21,603 nt of DNA from Bacillota bacterium. Lineage in GTDB: Bacteria > Bacillota > Clostridia > Christensenellales > Aristaeellaceae. Made by a program: the position numbers and the translations under genes. Of this stretch, positions 1-7,609 are shown piece after piece (position 1 is the stretch's first letter; every line of letters begins with the position of its first letter). The notes under the pieces are model-generated. The model did no database searches. It was not told the origin of the DNA and worked only from the letters and a program-made list of their open reading frames with translations. The DNA lies in assembly GCA_023404715.1 (NCBI GenBank), contig JAEYAR010000118.1:1-21603 (forward strand), in the 5' to 3' direction.

Positions 1-57
1 CCCCTTCCTTTCGCAAACTATACGCGCATGTCAACATCAATTGTGAGGAGGCTCTCT

Positions 58-1308
58 ATGAATCCGTTTACACTCACCCCGCGCCCGGTCGAAGATTTCA
101 CCCGCAATTGGCAGGCGCTTTATCCCAAGAGTTACTCGAAGATGGATGTCAACCCCTTTACGCGCCTGCGCGTTATCCTAATGAACGGCACGGAATTTGA
201 AGCGACCTTTTTCTCCCATCAATTCCAGCGCAACTGTCCGAGCAACGATCTGCGCCGTGCGCTGGCGCAGACACGCCGCCAGGAGCAGCAGCAGCAAAAG
301 ACCATCTCTTGCTTCAAACCCATCGATGAAAATGTGCTGGAGCATACGATCGGCTATGAGCAACTGGCCGTCGAGCTCACCGCCATCCTCGCGCAGCGCG
401 AGCCCGACCCCTATGTCAAGGCGGCGCTCGACTTCGCCCTGCTGGAGGATTTTGACCATCTATATCGCTACGCGGACCTGATGGACTTCGAGGGAAGCGG
501 CAAAGCCGAGCTCTACGTCGGCGGCTATACAGAGATCACGCCCGGCCGGCCGACCATCGCCCACCATCGCCACCCCTTTGACTCCGTGCGCCGCTTCACC
601 AATTTTATGCAGGCCCACCCGCTCACCAAGCTAGACGTCTCCATCATTACGGCCGCCGAGCAGCAGACGATGAATTACTATATGAACAACGCCTGCTTTT
701 ATACTTCCGATCTGGGTCGCAATCTCTATCAGGAAATCGCGCAGGTCGAGGAACAGCACGTCACCCACTACGGCAGCCTGCTCGATCCGAACCGCACCTG
801 GCTGGAAAACCTGCTGCTGCACGAATACACGGAATGCTACCTCTATTATTCCTGCAGCCAGGACGAATGCGACCCGAATATTAAACAGATGTGGGAAACC
901 TTCTTTGAGATGGAGGTCGCACATTTGCACGAAGCCGCGAAGCTGCTCGAGCAGTATGAAAATAAAAACTGGCAGCAGGTCATCCCGAACGGCGAATTCC
1001 CCGCGTTGCTCGCTTTCAAGGGTAACAAGGATTACGTCCGCCAGGTGCTGCAAAACACGGTGGAAAATACGGCCTACTGTGAGCAATACGTGCCGGTGCA
1101 AAACCTGCCCGCCGACTCGCGCTTCACACAGTATCAGCTGCAGGTCAATTCTACGCCGGAAATCGAGCCGGGCCATCTCGTCATCCAATCGGACATCACG
1201 AAAAACGGTCAGGATTACCGCTCCGAGGATTCGCCCAACCCCGTATCCGCGCTACGCGAGCGCACGCTGGACAACACGTCCGTCGGCCGTCCTTCGCAGC
1301 TGCGCTAA
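58..1308 (+). CDS. Ferritin-like diiron-type protein
   Basis: A 416-residue protein of unknown specific function with the signature of a ferritin-like four-helix bundle. Visible candidate metal ligands are E201 (AAEQQ), E231 and H234 (the ExxH in VEEQH), E256 (LLHEYTE), and E286 and H289 (the ExxH in EVAH). Glutamate, ExxH, glutamate, ExxH is the classical order for a diiron or dimanganese site. An earlier helix pair (E101, then E130/D131 and H134) may be a second, degenerate bundle. There is no signal peptide or membrane segment, so it is probably cytosolic. The ATG at 58 is chosen because GAGGAG lies at 45-50; the upstream in-frame ATG at 28 has no ribosome site. It is followed by the deoC promoter and looks monocistronic at its 3' end. 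Oxidase, oxygen or peroxide scavenging, or metal storage are all possible. Confidence 0.72.
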   Translation: MNPFTLTPRPVEDFTRNWQALYPKSYSKMDVNPFTRLRVILMNGTEFEATFFSHQFQRNCPSNDLRRALAQTRRQEQQQQKTISCFKPIDENVLEHTIGYEQLAVELTAILAQREPDPYVKAALDFALLEDFDHLYRYADLMDFEGSGKAELYVGGYTEITPGRPTIAHHRHPFDSVRRFTNFMQAHPLTKLDVSIITAAEQQTMNYYMNNACFYTSDLGRNLYQEIAQVEEQHVTHYGSLLDPNRTWLENLLLHEYTECYLYYSCSQDECDPNIKQMWETFFEMEVAHLHEAAKLLEQYENKNWQQVIPNGEFPALLAFKGNKDYVRQVLQNTVENTAYCEQYVPVQNLPADSRFTQYQLQVNSTPEIEPGHLVIQSDITKNGQDYRSEDSPNPVSALRERTLDNTSVGRPSQLR

Positions 1309-1311
1309 CGG

Positions 1312-1340
1312 ATGACAGCCGCTCGCCCGTGTGGTATAAT
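1312..1340 (+). promoter_or_regulatory. Sigma-A promoter of deoC
   Basis: The -35 is ATGACA (1312-1317) and the -10 is a perfect TATAAT (1335-1340), separated by 17 bp. TGG directly before the -10 makes an extended TGn -10. Transcription should begin near 1347, giving a leader of about 64 nt. The leader can form a 7-bp stem (CTGCGGC 1359-1365 with GCCGCAG 1383-1389) that ends just before the ribosome site. Confidence 0.8.
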
Positions 1341-1410
1341 AGGGCAAACGGCATAAGCCTGCGGCCGTCGGGCCTGAGGGATGCCGCAGAAACGACGAGG
1401 AGGCGTCCCC

Positions 1411-2076
1411 ATGGATATTCAGCGTATACTTCGCGCGGTAGACCATACCCTGCTCACGCAGACCGCCACTTGGGCGGATATAGCCCAAGTCTGCGACGAC
1501 GGCATGCAATATCAGACAGCGTCCGTATGCATTCCCGCGTGTTTCGTAAAGCAGGCGGCGGATTACGTGCACGGCAAGCTGCCCATCTGTACGGTCATCG
1601 GCTTCCCCAACGGCTACAGCACGACGGCCGCAAAGTGCTATGAGACGTCCGATGCGGTCTACAACGGCGCAAGCGAAATCGATATGGTGATCAACATCGG
1701 CCTGCTCAAGGAGGGGCGCGCAGGCGATGTGCTCGCGCAGATTAACGAGATCAAGCGTTCCTGTGAGGGCAGGCTTCTCAAGGTGATCATTGAAACCTGC
1801 CTGCTCACCGAAGAAGAGAAGGTCAGGATGTGCGAAATCGTAAGCGAGTCGGATGCCGATTTCATCAAGACGTCCACGGGGTTCAGCAAGGCGGGCGCCA
1901 CGAGGGAGGATATCGCACTCTTTAAGCGGCATATGCGTCCCGGAAAGGGCATTAAGGCCGCGGGCGGTATTCGCTCTTTGCAGGACGCCGAGGATTTTCT
2001 GAACCTGGGCGCGACGCGCCTGGGCACCAGCTCCGTCGTAAAGCTCATCAAGAACGAACAGCTCGGTTCCTATTAA
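1411..2076 (+). CDS. deoC: Deoxyribose-phosphate aldolase
   Basis: A class I aldolase that cleaves 2-deoxy-D-ribose 5-phosphate to glyceraldehyde 3-phosphate and acetaldehyde, the last step of deoxynucleoside catabolism in the cytosol. The 221-residue length is normal. The Schiff-base lysine is K153 in FIKTSTGF, the relay lysine is K182 in IKAAGGI, and D91 sits in SEIDMVINIG. The start at 1411 is set by ACGAGGAGG at 1394-1402; an in-frame ATG at 1381 lies upstream of that ribosome site and is rejected. The usual partners (phosphorylase, cytidine deaminase) are absent, so it is transcribed alone from its own promoter. Its 3' end runs into the hairpin element at 2101. Confidence 0.95.
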   Translation: MDIQRILRAVDHTLLTQTATWADIAQVCDDGMQYQTASVCIPACFVKQAADYVHGKLPICTVIGFPNGYSTTAAKCYETSDAVYNGASEIDMVINIGLLKEGRAGDVLAQINEIKRSCEGRLLKVIIETCLLTEEEKVRMCEIVSESDADFIKTSTGFSKAGATREDIALFKRHMRPGKGIKAAGGIRSLQDAEDFLNLGATRLGTSSVVKLIKNEQLGSY

Positions 2077-2100
2077 TGCATATCTCAATGCATATCGCAA

Positions 2101-2351
2101 CGGCGGGGTTTCCCGCCGGTCTGGCCGTCGACAAAGTCGACGGCCTCGTGCAAAATGATGGATCATTTTGCACGAAGATCACGGGAGATGTTTTCCTGCG
2201 CAAATGCTACGCATTTGACTACGGAAAACGCCCCGTCCGACCGGCAGAGCCGGTCGATACGAATCCAGATGAAGGGGAGTCCTCCCCTTCATGCATCCCC
2301 AACCAAGTGACTGGGGTTTTTCAACAATCTAAGCGGCGGGGTTTCCCGCCG
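2101..2351. repeat. Multi-hairpin intergenic element, copy 1
   Basis: Almost the whole gap between deoC and the next gene is a chain of perfect inverted repeats. They are CGGCGGG/CCCGCCG (2101-2118), a 10-bp stem with AAA loop (2123-2145), a 14-bp stem (2146-2175), a nested stem GTTTTCC/GGAAAAC (2190-2196, 2223-2229) around CAAATGC/GCATTTG (2201-2217), an 8-bp stem with AGA loop (2238-2256), an 11-bp stem (2269-2292), a 5-bp stem before T5 (2297-2321), and a second exact copy of the first hairpin (2334-2351). It is capped at both ends by the same hairpin. It is homologous to the reverse complement of 20795-21011. No transposase or convincing ORF lies inside. Just before it, AATGCATATC occurs twice (2075-2084 and 2087-2096). 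It could be a non-autonomous mobile element or a structured RNA. Confidence 0.75.
2297..2321 (+). terminator. Weak intrinsic terminator in the hairpin element
   Basis: CCCCA (2297-2301) pairs with TGGGG (2312-2316) across a 10-nt loop, followed by TTTTT (2317-2321). The stem is short, but it follows several stronger hairpins and would plausibly end deoC transcripts. The T-run lies in a block shared with copy 2 of the element. Confidence 0.4.
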
Positions 2352-2395
2352 TTCTCTTCGTACATTCACCACATCGAAAAACAGGAGGGATTTAC

Positions 2396-3199
2396 ATGGA
2401 GCTTTCCGTCTTTTTCGATCATATACGCGAGGGCGCCGCGCAGCAGGGCATTTCGCTTGAGCAGGCGATGGAGCGCGTGCGCCGGACCGGCATATCCTGC
2501 GTCGAGCTGGATGCGGCCACGCTCGCCCCTGAAGATTCCATGTGCGAGCGGCTCGCGCACAGCGGCCTGCGCGCAAGCTGCCTCTATTCCTTCTTCGACT
2601 TTGCCCATGCGAAGCAGGAGGCGCAGGCGCTCGAGCTCGTGGAAAAAGCCGCTTTCATGGGCGCGCGTTACGTGCTCGCCGTCCCTGGCTTCCTTCAGCC
2701 GGAGGATGATCAGGCCGCCTGCCTCGCTCGTATGGACGAATCCCTGCGCCGCCTGTGCGCCGCCGCAGACAAGCGCGGCCTCACCGTGTTGATGGAGGAT
2801 TTCGACAGCGACGCCGCCCCCTATGCCACAGCCGTACAGCTGCGCCGCTTTATGGATACCGTCCCAGGTCTCGCCTGTGCGTTTGATACGGGCAACTTTC
2901 TGTGCGCAGGCGAGGACGTGTTGTGCGCATTCCCGCTCCTGGAGGGGCATATACAATACGTGCATTTAAAGGATCGCGCGCTGACCCCGCGCCCCGGCGA
3001 GGAAGGCAAGCGCCTGTCCACCGGCCAGATCCTCTATAGCGCCAGCGTCGGTGGCGGCGCCATTCCCATGGACAGGTGCCTCCGCCGCCTGCGTGCCACA
3101 GGCTATGACGGCGTGCTCGCCATCGAGCACTTCGGTTCCCCCGATCAGCTGTCTGACATCGAGCGCTCTGCCGCCTTCGTACTCGCGCACTGGCAGTGA
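2396..3199 (+). CDS. Sugar phosphate isomerase/epimerase (xylose isomerase-like TIM barrel)
   Basis: A 267-residue protein of the AP endonuclease family 2/xylose isomerase-like TIM-barrel superfamily, which isomerises or epimerises sugars at a divalent metal. The expected metal ligands are E134 (VLMEDFD), D164 (AFDTGNF), H190 (YVHLKD) and E244 (AIEHFG). The substrate cannot be read from the sequence. AGGAGGG at 2383-2389 fixes the ATG at 2396. It stands alone on the plus strand and converges on the arabinose-type operon, so a role in pentose or related sugar metabolism is plausible but inferred. Its promoter is not obvious; it may lie in or after the hairpin element, or the gene may be read through from deoC. 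Confidence 0.85.
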   Translation: MELSVFFDHIREGAAQQGISLEQAMERVRRTGISCVELDAATLAPEDSMCERLAHSGLRASCLYSFFDFAHAKQEAQALELVEKAAFMGARYVLAVPGFLQPEDDQAACLARMDESLRRLCAAADKRGLTVLMEDFDSDAAPYATAVQLRRFMDTVPGLACAFDTGNFLCAGEDVLCAFPLLEGHIQYVHLKDRALTPRPGEEGKRLSTGQILYSASVGGGAIPMDRCLRRLRATGYDGVLAIEHFGSPDQLSDIERSAAFVLAHWQ

Positions 3200-3219
3200 A
3201 CACATCTCGTCCAATCAAG

Positions 3220-3259
3220 CGGGGCTGCCCGGCCGATAAACGGCTGGGCAGCCCCGTTT
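3220..3259 (+). terminator. Intrinsic terminator after the sugar isomerase
   Basis: CGGGGCTGCCC (3220-3230) pairs with GGGCAGCCCCG (3246-3256). The stem continues inward through GGCCG/CGGCT (one G-T wobble) to an ATAAA loop, giving about 16 bp. TTTGTTTTA follows on the plus strand. The minus-strand side lacks a T-run, so it is a weaker terminator for araD, whose stop is only a few bases away. Confidence 0.85.
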
Positions 3260-3262
3260 GTT

Positions 3263-3964
3263 TTACCTCTGTCCGTAGTAGGCGTTCGGTCCGTGCTTGC
3301 GCAAAAAATGCTTGTCCTTGATGTACTGCGGCATTTCCGGGCGCGGCGAGGTAACCGGCAGCGCCTCCGTGTGCCAGGCCATCATCGCCACCTCCTCGAG
3401 CACCACCGCGTTGTGCAGGGCCTCCAGCGCGTCCTTCCCCCATGTAAACGGTCCGTGGGTATAGAGCAGCGCGCCCGGTACGTGTTGGGGATTGATGCGC
3501 CTTTGCTCAAAGAAGCGGACAATCGCCGTCCCGGTCTCTCGCTCATAGGCCCGCTCCACCTGCTCCTGCGTCAGCACCGGGATACAGGGCACCTCGCCGT
3601 AGATATAATCCGCGTGGGTCGTGCCGTACGCCGGGATGGCGCGCCCCGCCTGCGCCCAAATCGTCGCCCAACGCGAGTGCGTATGCACGACGCCGCCCAC
3701 CTGCGTAAATCCCCTGTAGATTTCGACGTGTGTGGGCGTGTCCGACGAGGGATTCAGCGTTCCCTCGACCTTTTTTCCTTCCAGATCTATGACGACCATG
3801 CATTCCGGCGTCAGCTCTTCGTAGGGTACGCCCGAGGGCTTGATCACAAACAGCCCCTTATCGCGGTCGATCCCCGAAACGTTTCCCCAGGTGAACGTCA
3901 CCAGCCCATGCTTGGGCAGCGACATATTCGCCTCATATACCTGCTCCCTTAGCGTCCTGAGCAT
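3263..3964 (-). CDS. araD: L-ribulose-5-phosphate 4-epimerase
   Basis: Class II aldolase-fold enzyme converting L-ribulose 5-phosphate to D-xylulose 5-phosphate, the entry of L-arabinose carbon into the pentose phosphate pathway. It has 233 residues, against 231 in the E. coli enzyme. Zinc ligands H94 and H96 (VVHTHSRWATIWAQAG) and H170 (LLYTHGPF), the acids D75 and D119, and a C-terminal Y229 match the family pattern. AGGGAGGGGA (3971-3980) precedes the ATG at 3964. It is the last gene of the operon, 25 bp after the FGGY kinase. UlaF/SgbE-type paralogues of ascorbate or xylulose pathways share the fold, but the GH127 neighbour favours arabinose. Confidence 0.93.
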   Translation of the reverse strand: MLRTLREQVYEANMSLPKHGLVTFTWGNVSGIDRDKGLFVIKPSGVPYEELTPECMVVIDLEGKKVEGTLNPSSDTPTHVEIYRGFTQVGGVVHTHSRWATIWAQAGRAIPAYGTTHADYIYGEVPCIPVLTQEQVERAYERETGTAIVRFFEQRRINPQHVPGALLYTHGPFTWGKDALEALHNAVVLEEVAMMAWHTEALPVTSPRPEMPQYIKDKHFLRKHGPNAYYGQR

Positions 3965-3989
3965 CGTCTATCCCCTCCCTGCGCCGCTT

Positions 3990-5582
3990 TCAGCGAAAGC
4001 ATTGCACCGCGGCCTTTTCGACCGGGATGCAGGCCGTATAGCCCTGCATGTATCTGCCGAAGCCCGCGACATCCGCCGCATCCGGCCACAGGGTTTCGCA
4101 CGCCTTGCCCGCAAACACGCGGTTGGAAAGGTAATCCTCCAGCGTTTCGCCCACAGCGCGGTTCGTGCGGTATGCGGCCAGCAGCGCGATGCCCCACGCG
4201 CCGCCCTCGCCCGCCGTCTCCATCACGGAGACCGGCGTCTGAAGCGCCGCCGCCATCATGCGCTGGCCGACGCCCTTCGTCTTGAACAGGCCTCCATGTC
4301 CAAAGATCTGGTCGATCTTCACGTTTTCCTCGTGAATGAGGATGTCCATGCCGATTTTCAGCGTCGCCAGCGCGGCGTATAGATGCGCGCGCATGAAGTT
4401 TGCCAGCGTAAAGCGGCTGTCCGCCGTGCGCATGAAGAGCGGCCTGCCCTCGTCCAGCTCGGTGATCGGCTCGCCGGATACGTAGTTATAGGCCATCAGG
4501 CCGCCGCAGTCCGCGTCGGCCTCCAAAGCCTTGCGGTAAAGCGTGCCAAATAGCGTGCCCGCGTCTGCATCCATCCCCATCGCCCTGGCGAACTCGCCGA
4601 ACAGGCCGACCCACGCGTTCAGATCGGATGTGCAGTTGTTGCTGTGCGCCATGGCGACCGGCGCGCCGGAGGGCGTCGTCACCATATCGATCTGTGTATA
4701 CACCTTGGAAAGGGCCTTCTCCAGCACGATCATCGCGAAGATCGACGTGCCCGCCGATACGTTGCCCGTGCGCCGCCTTACGCTGTTCGTTGCCACCATG
4801 CCCGTCCCCGCGTCGCCTTCCGGCGGGCAGAGCGGGATGCCGGCGCAAAGCTCGCCGGAAGCGTCCAGCAGTCTGGCGCCTTCCTCTGTTAGCGCGCCCG
4901 CGTCCGCGCCCGCCGTAAGCACCTGCGGCAGGATTCCGCGCAGCGTATACGGCAAAGAGCGCGCCTTGAGCTCGGCGTCCATTTGCGCGAGCATGGCCGC
5001 GTCATAATCGCACCGCTCGCTGTCGATCGGGAACATGCCGGAGGCGTCGCCCACGCCGAGCACGCGCCTGCCCGTAAGCTTCAGGTGCACGTAGCCCGCC
5101 AGGGTCGTCAGGTAATCGATATCCTTTACGTGCGGCTCGCCGTTCAGGATGGCCTGATACAGGTGCGCGATGCTCCAGCGCAGCGGGATGTTGAAGTTGA
5201 GTCGCTCCGTGAGCTTGGCCGCCGCCTCGCCCGTGGTTGTGTTGCGCCAGGTGCGAAACGGCGTCAACAGCCTTCCGTCCCTGTCCAGCACCAGATATCC
5301 GTGCATCATCGCGCTAATGCCGATCGCCCCGACCCTGCGCAGCCCCACGCCGTAGCGCGCCTGTACGTCGGCGCGCAGGTTCCGGTAACACTCCCGCAGG
5401 CCGCAGAGCACGTCCTCCAGGCGGTACGTCCAAATGCCGTCTTCCAGGCGGTTCTCCCATTCATAGCTGCCCGATGCGACCGGCTCGCCGCGCTCGTCGA
5501 TCAGCACCGCCTTGATCCGTGTCGAGCCGAACTCAATGCCCAGCGACGTTTTCCCGCTTTCGATCGCTTGCCTGATATCCAT
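3990..5582 (-). CDS. FGGY-family carbohydrate kinase, probable pentulose kinase
   Basis: A 530-residue FGGY kinase that would phosphorylate a ketopentose with ATP; between GH127 and AraD the expected substrate is L-ribulose (inference). The N-terminal phosphate-binding loop is GIEFGSTRIKAVLID (residues 15-29). The middle has SGMFPIDSERCDYD (181-194), the catalytic-base region is EGDAGTGMVATN with D257, and the adenosine/phosphate-binding segment is FGHGGLFKTKGVGQR (427-441). Sequence style is closer to xylulokinase-like ATPases than to the classical AraB of Bacillus, so xylulose or another pentulose is possible. The frame stays open further upstream. The ATG at 5582 is chosen because AAGGA and GGAG lie close before it and because it starts just ahead of the first conserved motif. 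There is a 119-bp gap to the GH127 gene. Confidence 0.85.
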   Translation of the reverse strand: MDIRQAIESGKTSLGIEFGSTRIKAVLIDERGEPVASGSYEWENRLEDGIWTYRLEDVLCGLRECYRNLRADVQARYGVGLRRVGAIGISAMMHGYLVLDRDGRLLTPFRTWRNTTTGEAAAKLTERLNFNIPLRWSIAHLYQAILNGEPHVKDIDYLTTLAGYVHLKLTGRRVLGVGDASGMFPIDSERCDYDAAMLAQMDAELKARSLPYTLRGILPQVLTAGADAGALTEEGARLLDASGELCAGIPLCPPEGDAGTGMVATNSVRRRTGNVSAGTSIFAMIVLEKALSKVYTQIDMVTTPSGAPVAMAHSNNCTSDLNAWVGLFGEFARAMGMDADAGTLFGTLYRKALEADADCGGLMAYNYVSGEPITELDEGRPLFMRTADSRFTLANFMRAHLYAALATLKIGMDILIHEENVKIDQIFGHGGLFKTKGVGQRMMAAALQTPVSVMETAGEGGAWGIALLAAYRTNRAVGETLEDYLSNRVFAGKACETLWPDAADVAGFGRYMQGYTACIPVEKAAVQCFR

Positions 5583-5628
5583 GTCGTCCTTCGCTCCCAT
5601 CTTCTGTCCGTATTCTTCGCTTTCAAGC

Positions 5629-5649
5629 CCATATTGCTCGAGAATATGG
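5629..5649. promoter_or_regulatory. 21-bp palindrome in the GH127-kinase spacer
   Basis: CCATATT (5629-5635) and AATATGG (5643-5649) are perfect inverted arms around a 7-base GC-rich centre, about 47 bp before the kinase start. It could be an operator, a processing hairpin or chance. No convincing promoter accompanies it. Confidence 0.3.
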
Positions 5650-5701
5650 CTACGATTTGTATTCGATAAAGACCGGCGTTCTTCCTGCCTCCCCGAAGGC
5701 G

Positions 5702-7609
5702 TCAATCGGTTTCCGGCAGCCATACGCGCATCTGCGTAAGCCCCCTGTTCCCCCAGGCGTAATACGGCGTCAGCTGGATCACGCACGCCTCGCTCGACGG
5801 GCGACGGGCGCTATAGAGCGTCGCAAGGCGCTCGATGCGCTCGCCTGCTACCCGCAGGCGCACGCATCCGCAGAGCGCATCGCTTTCATAGGCGCCAACC
5901 GCCGGCTCCGCGTCCCGCTTCACCCGTAGAGAGAGCACGTCCTCCCCGTTGTCCACGCCTTGCGCGCAATAGACCAGCGGTCCGCGCATGAAGGCCACGC
6001 GCCCGCTGTCCGCGGCCACCGCGCCCGCAGCAAAGACGCGCCTGGGGCGCATGTCCAGCTCGACCTCCACGCAGTCCTCCCGCGTAAAATCGCCCGAGAT
6101 ATACGCGTATCCCCTTTCGATGCGACAGGCCGTCTCTTGTCCGTTTCGCAAAATGCGCGTCTCCTCGCTCCACGCGGGCAGGCGGATGGCCAGCGTCATG
6201 CGCATACGCCCCTTCTCCGGTTCAAAGCGGTAGCGCAGCCTGCCGTCGTAGGGGTAACCGGCCTCGAGGCGCACCGCGCCGCCCAGCGCCCGCGTCCGAA
6301 CGCGCCCCGCGACGAATAGATGGGAATAAAGCACACCCGGTTCCTCGGCCCAGGCGTAATCGCCGATCGAGGCGAGCAGCCGGGCCACGTTCGGCGGGCA
6401 ACAGGCGCACCCAAACCAGCCCGGGCGTTGGGGCAGCGCGTGGCGCAGCGGCCTCGCCTGCCCGGAAATGCCCGGGATAACTTCCAGCGGATTGACGTAA
6501 AAGAAGCGCTTGCCGTCGAGCTGCATGCCCGCGAGCACGCAGTTGTACAGCGCCCTTTCCATCACGTCCGCATAACCGGCGTCCTTTTCAAGCGCAAGCA
6601 TCCGCTTCCCCAGGAAGATCAGACCGATCGCCGCGCAGGTCTCCGCATACGCCGTATCGTTGGGCAGGTGGTAATCCTCGGTAAACGCTTCGCCCTCGTA
6701 GCACGACCCGATCGCCCCCGTGACGTACATGCGCCGCTCGGTGATATTGCGCCAAAGCCGGCGGCAGGCCTCGGCGAGCGGCGCGTCCGCCGAGGCTGCG
6801 GCGACGTCCGCCATGCCTGCGAGCAGGTATACCGCCCGCACAGCGTGCCCCGTCGCCTCCGTAAGCCGCCTGACAGGCGCCTGATTTTGCGCGTACGACC
6901 GGTCCGTCGCGTCCATGCCCCATACCTGCCAGCCGCGCGTACGCGACTCCTTGAGAAAATAATCCGCATCCACGCCCCGAACGTCGATAAAATGGCGCGC
7001 AAGCTGCATATACCTGGCGTCACCCGTCGCGCCATATAGCCGCATCAGCGCCAGTTCGATCTCCGGATGCCCCGGATACCCGGGCGCTCCCTGTGTAATG
7101 AATCGCTCGTAGATGTGGTCGGCCATGCGCCGCATGACGCAAAGCAGCTTTTTCTTGCCCGTGCTCTGCGCATAGGCGACCGCCGCCTCGATCATGTGCC
7201 CGGCGCAGTAAAGCTCGTGCGCCTCCTGCAGGTTCGTCCAGCGGCGTCCCGGTTCCTTCACGGTAAAGTACGTATTCAGGTAGCCGTCCGCGCGCTGCGC
7301 CATAGCGATCAGGTCGATCAGCGCGTCGCATCGCCTCTCCAATTCTTCATCCGGGTGTGCGCCCAGCGTATAGGCGGCCGCCTCCAGCCACTTGGCCACG
7401 TCGCTATCCTGAAAGACCATACCGTAGAATTCCCCGTCGCATTTCCCTTCGCGCAGCGTCTGCGCCGCCTGGCGGAAGTTTTCGACGGCGTGGCTCTTCT
7501 CCACACCGGGGATCTCGTCTCGCAGCGCCCGCTCCTGATAGGGAAGCACGACCTCGCGGATCAACCGTTCGTATCGCCCGAAAAAGGCGTCCGATGCCTC
7601 AAACATCAT
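5702..7609 (-). CDS. Glycoside hydrolase family 127, beta-L-arabinofuranosidase
   Basis: A 635-residue GH127 enzyme that removes beta-linked L-arabinofuranose from plant glycoprotein or pectin-derived oligosaccharides. The HypBA1-type zinc/thiolate site is visible: E323 and C325 in YAETCA, and C403 and C404 in FGCACCPPN, where C403 corresponds to the catalytic cysteine. Conserved flanks include DGYLNTYF (108-115), EAHELYCAGH (129-138) and VTGAIGS (296-302). There is no signal peptide, so it should act on imported oligosaccharides in the cytosol. GGAGGT eight bases upstream supports the ATG at 7609. That ATG overlaps the stop of a 43-codon ORF (ATGA), implying translational coupling. The open frame upstream of 7609 lacks a ribosome site and overlaps that small ORF. 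Confidence 0.93.
   Translation of the reverse strand: MMFEASDAFFGRYERLIREVVLPYQERALRDEIPGVEKSHAVENFRQAAQTLREGKCDGEFYGMVFQDSDVAKWLEAAAYTLGAHPDEELERRCDALIDLIAMAQRADGYLNTYFTVKEPGRRWTNLQEAHELYCAGHMIEAAVAYAQSTGKKKLLCVMRRMADHIYERFITQGAPGYPGHPEIELALMRLYGATGDARYMQLARHFIDVRGVDADYFLKESRTRGWQVWGMDATDRSYAQNQAPVRRLTEATGHAVRAVYLLAGMADVAAASADAPLAEACRRLWRNITERRMYVTGAIGSCYEGEAFTEDYHLPNDTAYAETCAAIGLIFLGKRMLALEKDAGYADVMERALYNCVLAGMQLDGKRFFYVNPLEVIPGISGQARPLRHALPQRPGWFGCACCPPNVARLLASIGDYAWAEEPGVLYSHLFVAGRVRTRALGGAVRLEAGYPYDGRLRYRFEPEKGRMRMTLAIRLPAWSEETRILRNGQETACRIERGYAYISGDFTREDCVEVELDMRPRRVFAAGAVAADSGRVAFMRGPLVYCAQGVDNGEDVLSLRVKRDAEPAVGAYESDALCGCVRLRVAGERIERLATLYSARRPSSEACVIQLTPYYAWGNRGLTQMRVWLPETD

Noticed and set aside
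1..57. Promoter for the ferritin-like gene
   Set aside because: Only 57 bases are visible and no clear -35/-10 pair fits; it probably lies partly outside the window.
2075..2096. Target-site duplication of the element at 2101
   Set aside because: AATGCATATC is duplicated only on the left side; no matching copy flanks the right end.
1252..2166. 304-codon open frame on the minus strand opposite deoC
   Set aside because: Shadow of deoC running into the hairpin element; no start signal and no family features.
2076..2792. 238-codon plus-strand frame crossing the hairpin element
   Set aside because: Its first part translates hairpins and the rest is a shifted frame of the sugar isomerase gene, which has its own ribosome site at 2383.
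5583..5786. 68-residue N-terminal extension of the FGGY kinase
   Set aside because: It overlaps the end of the GH127 gene, has no ribosome site, and the kinase fold begins just after the ATG at 5582.
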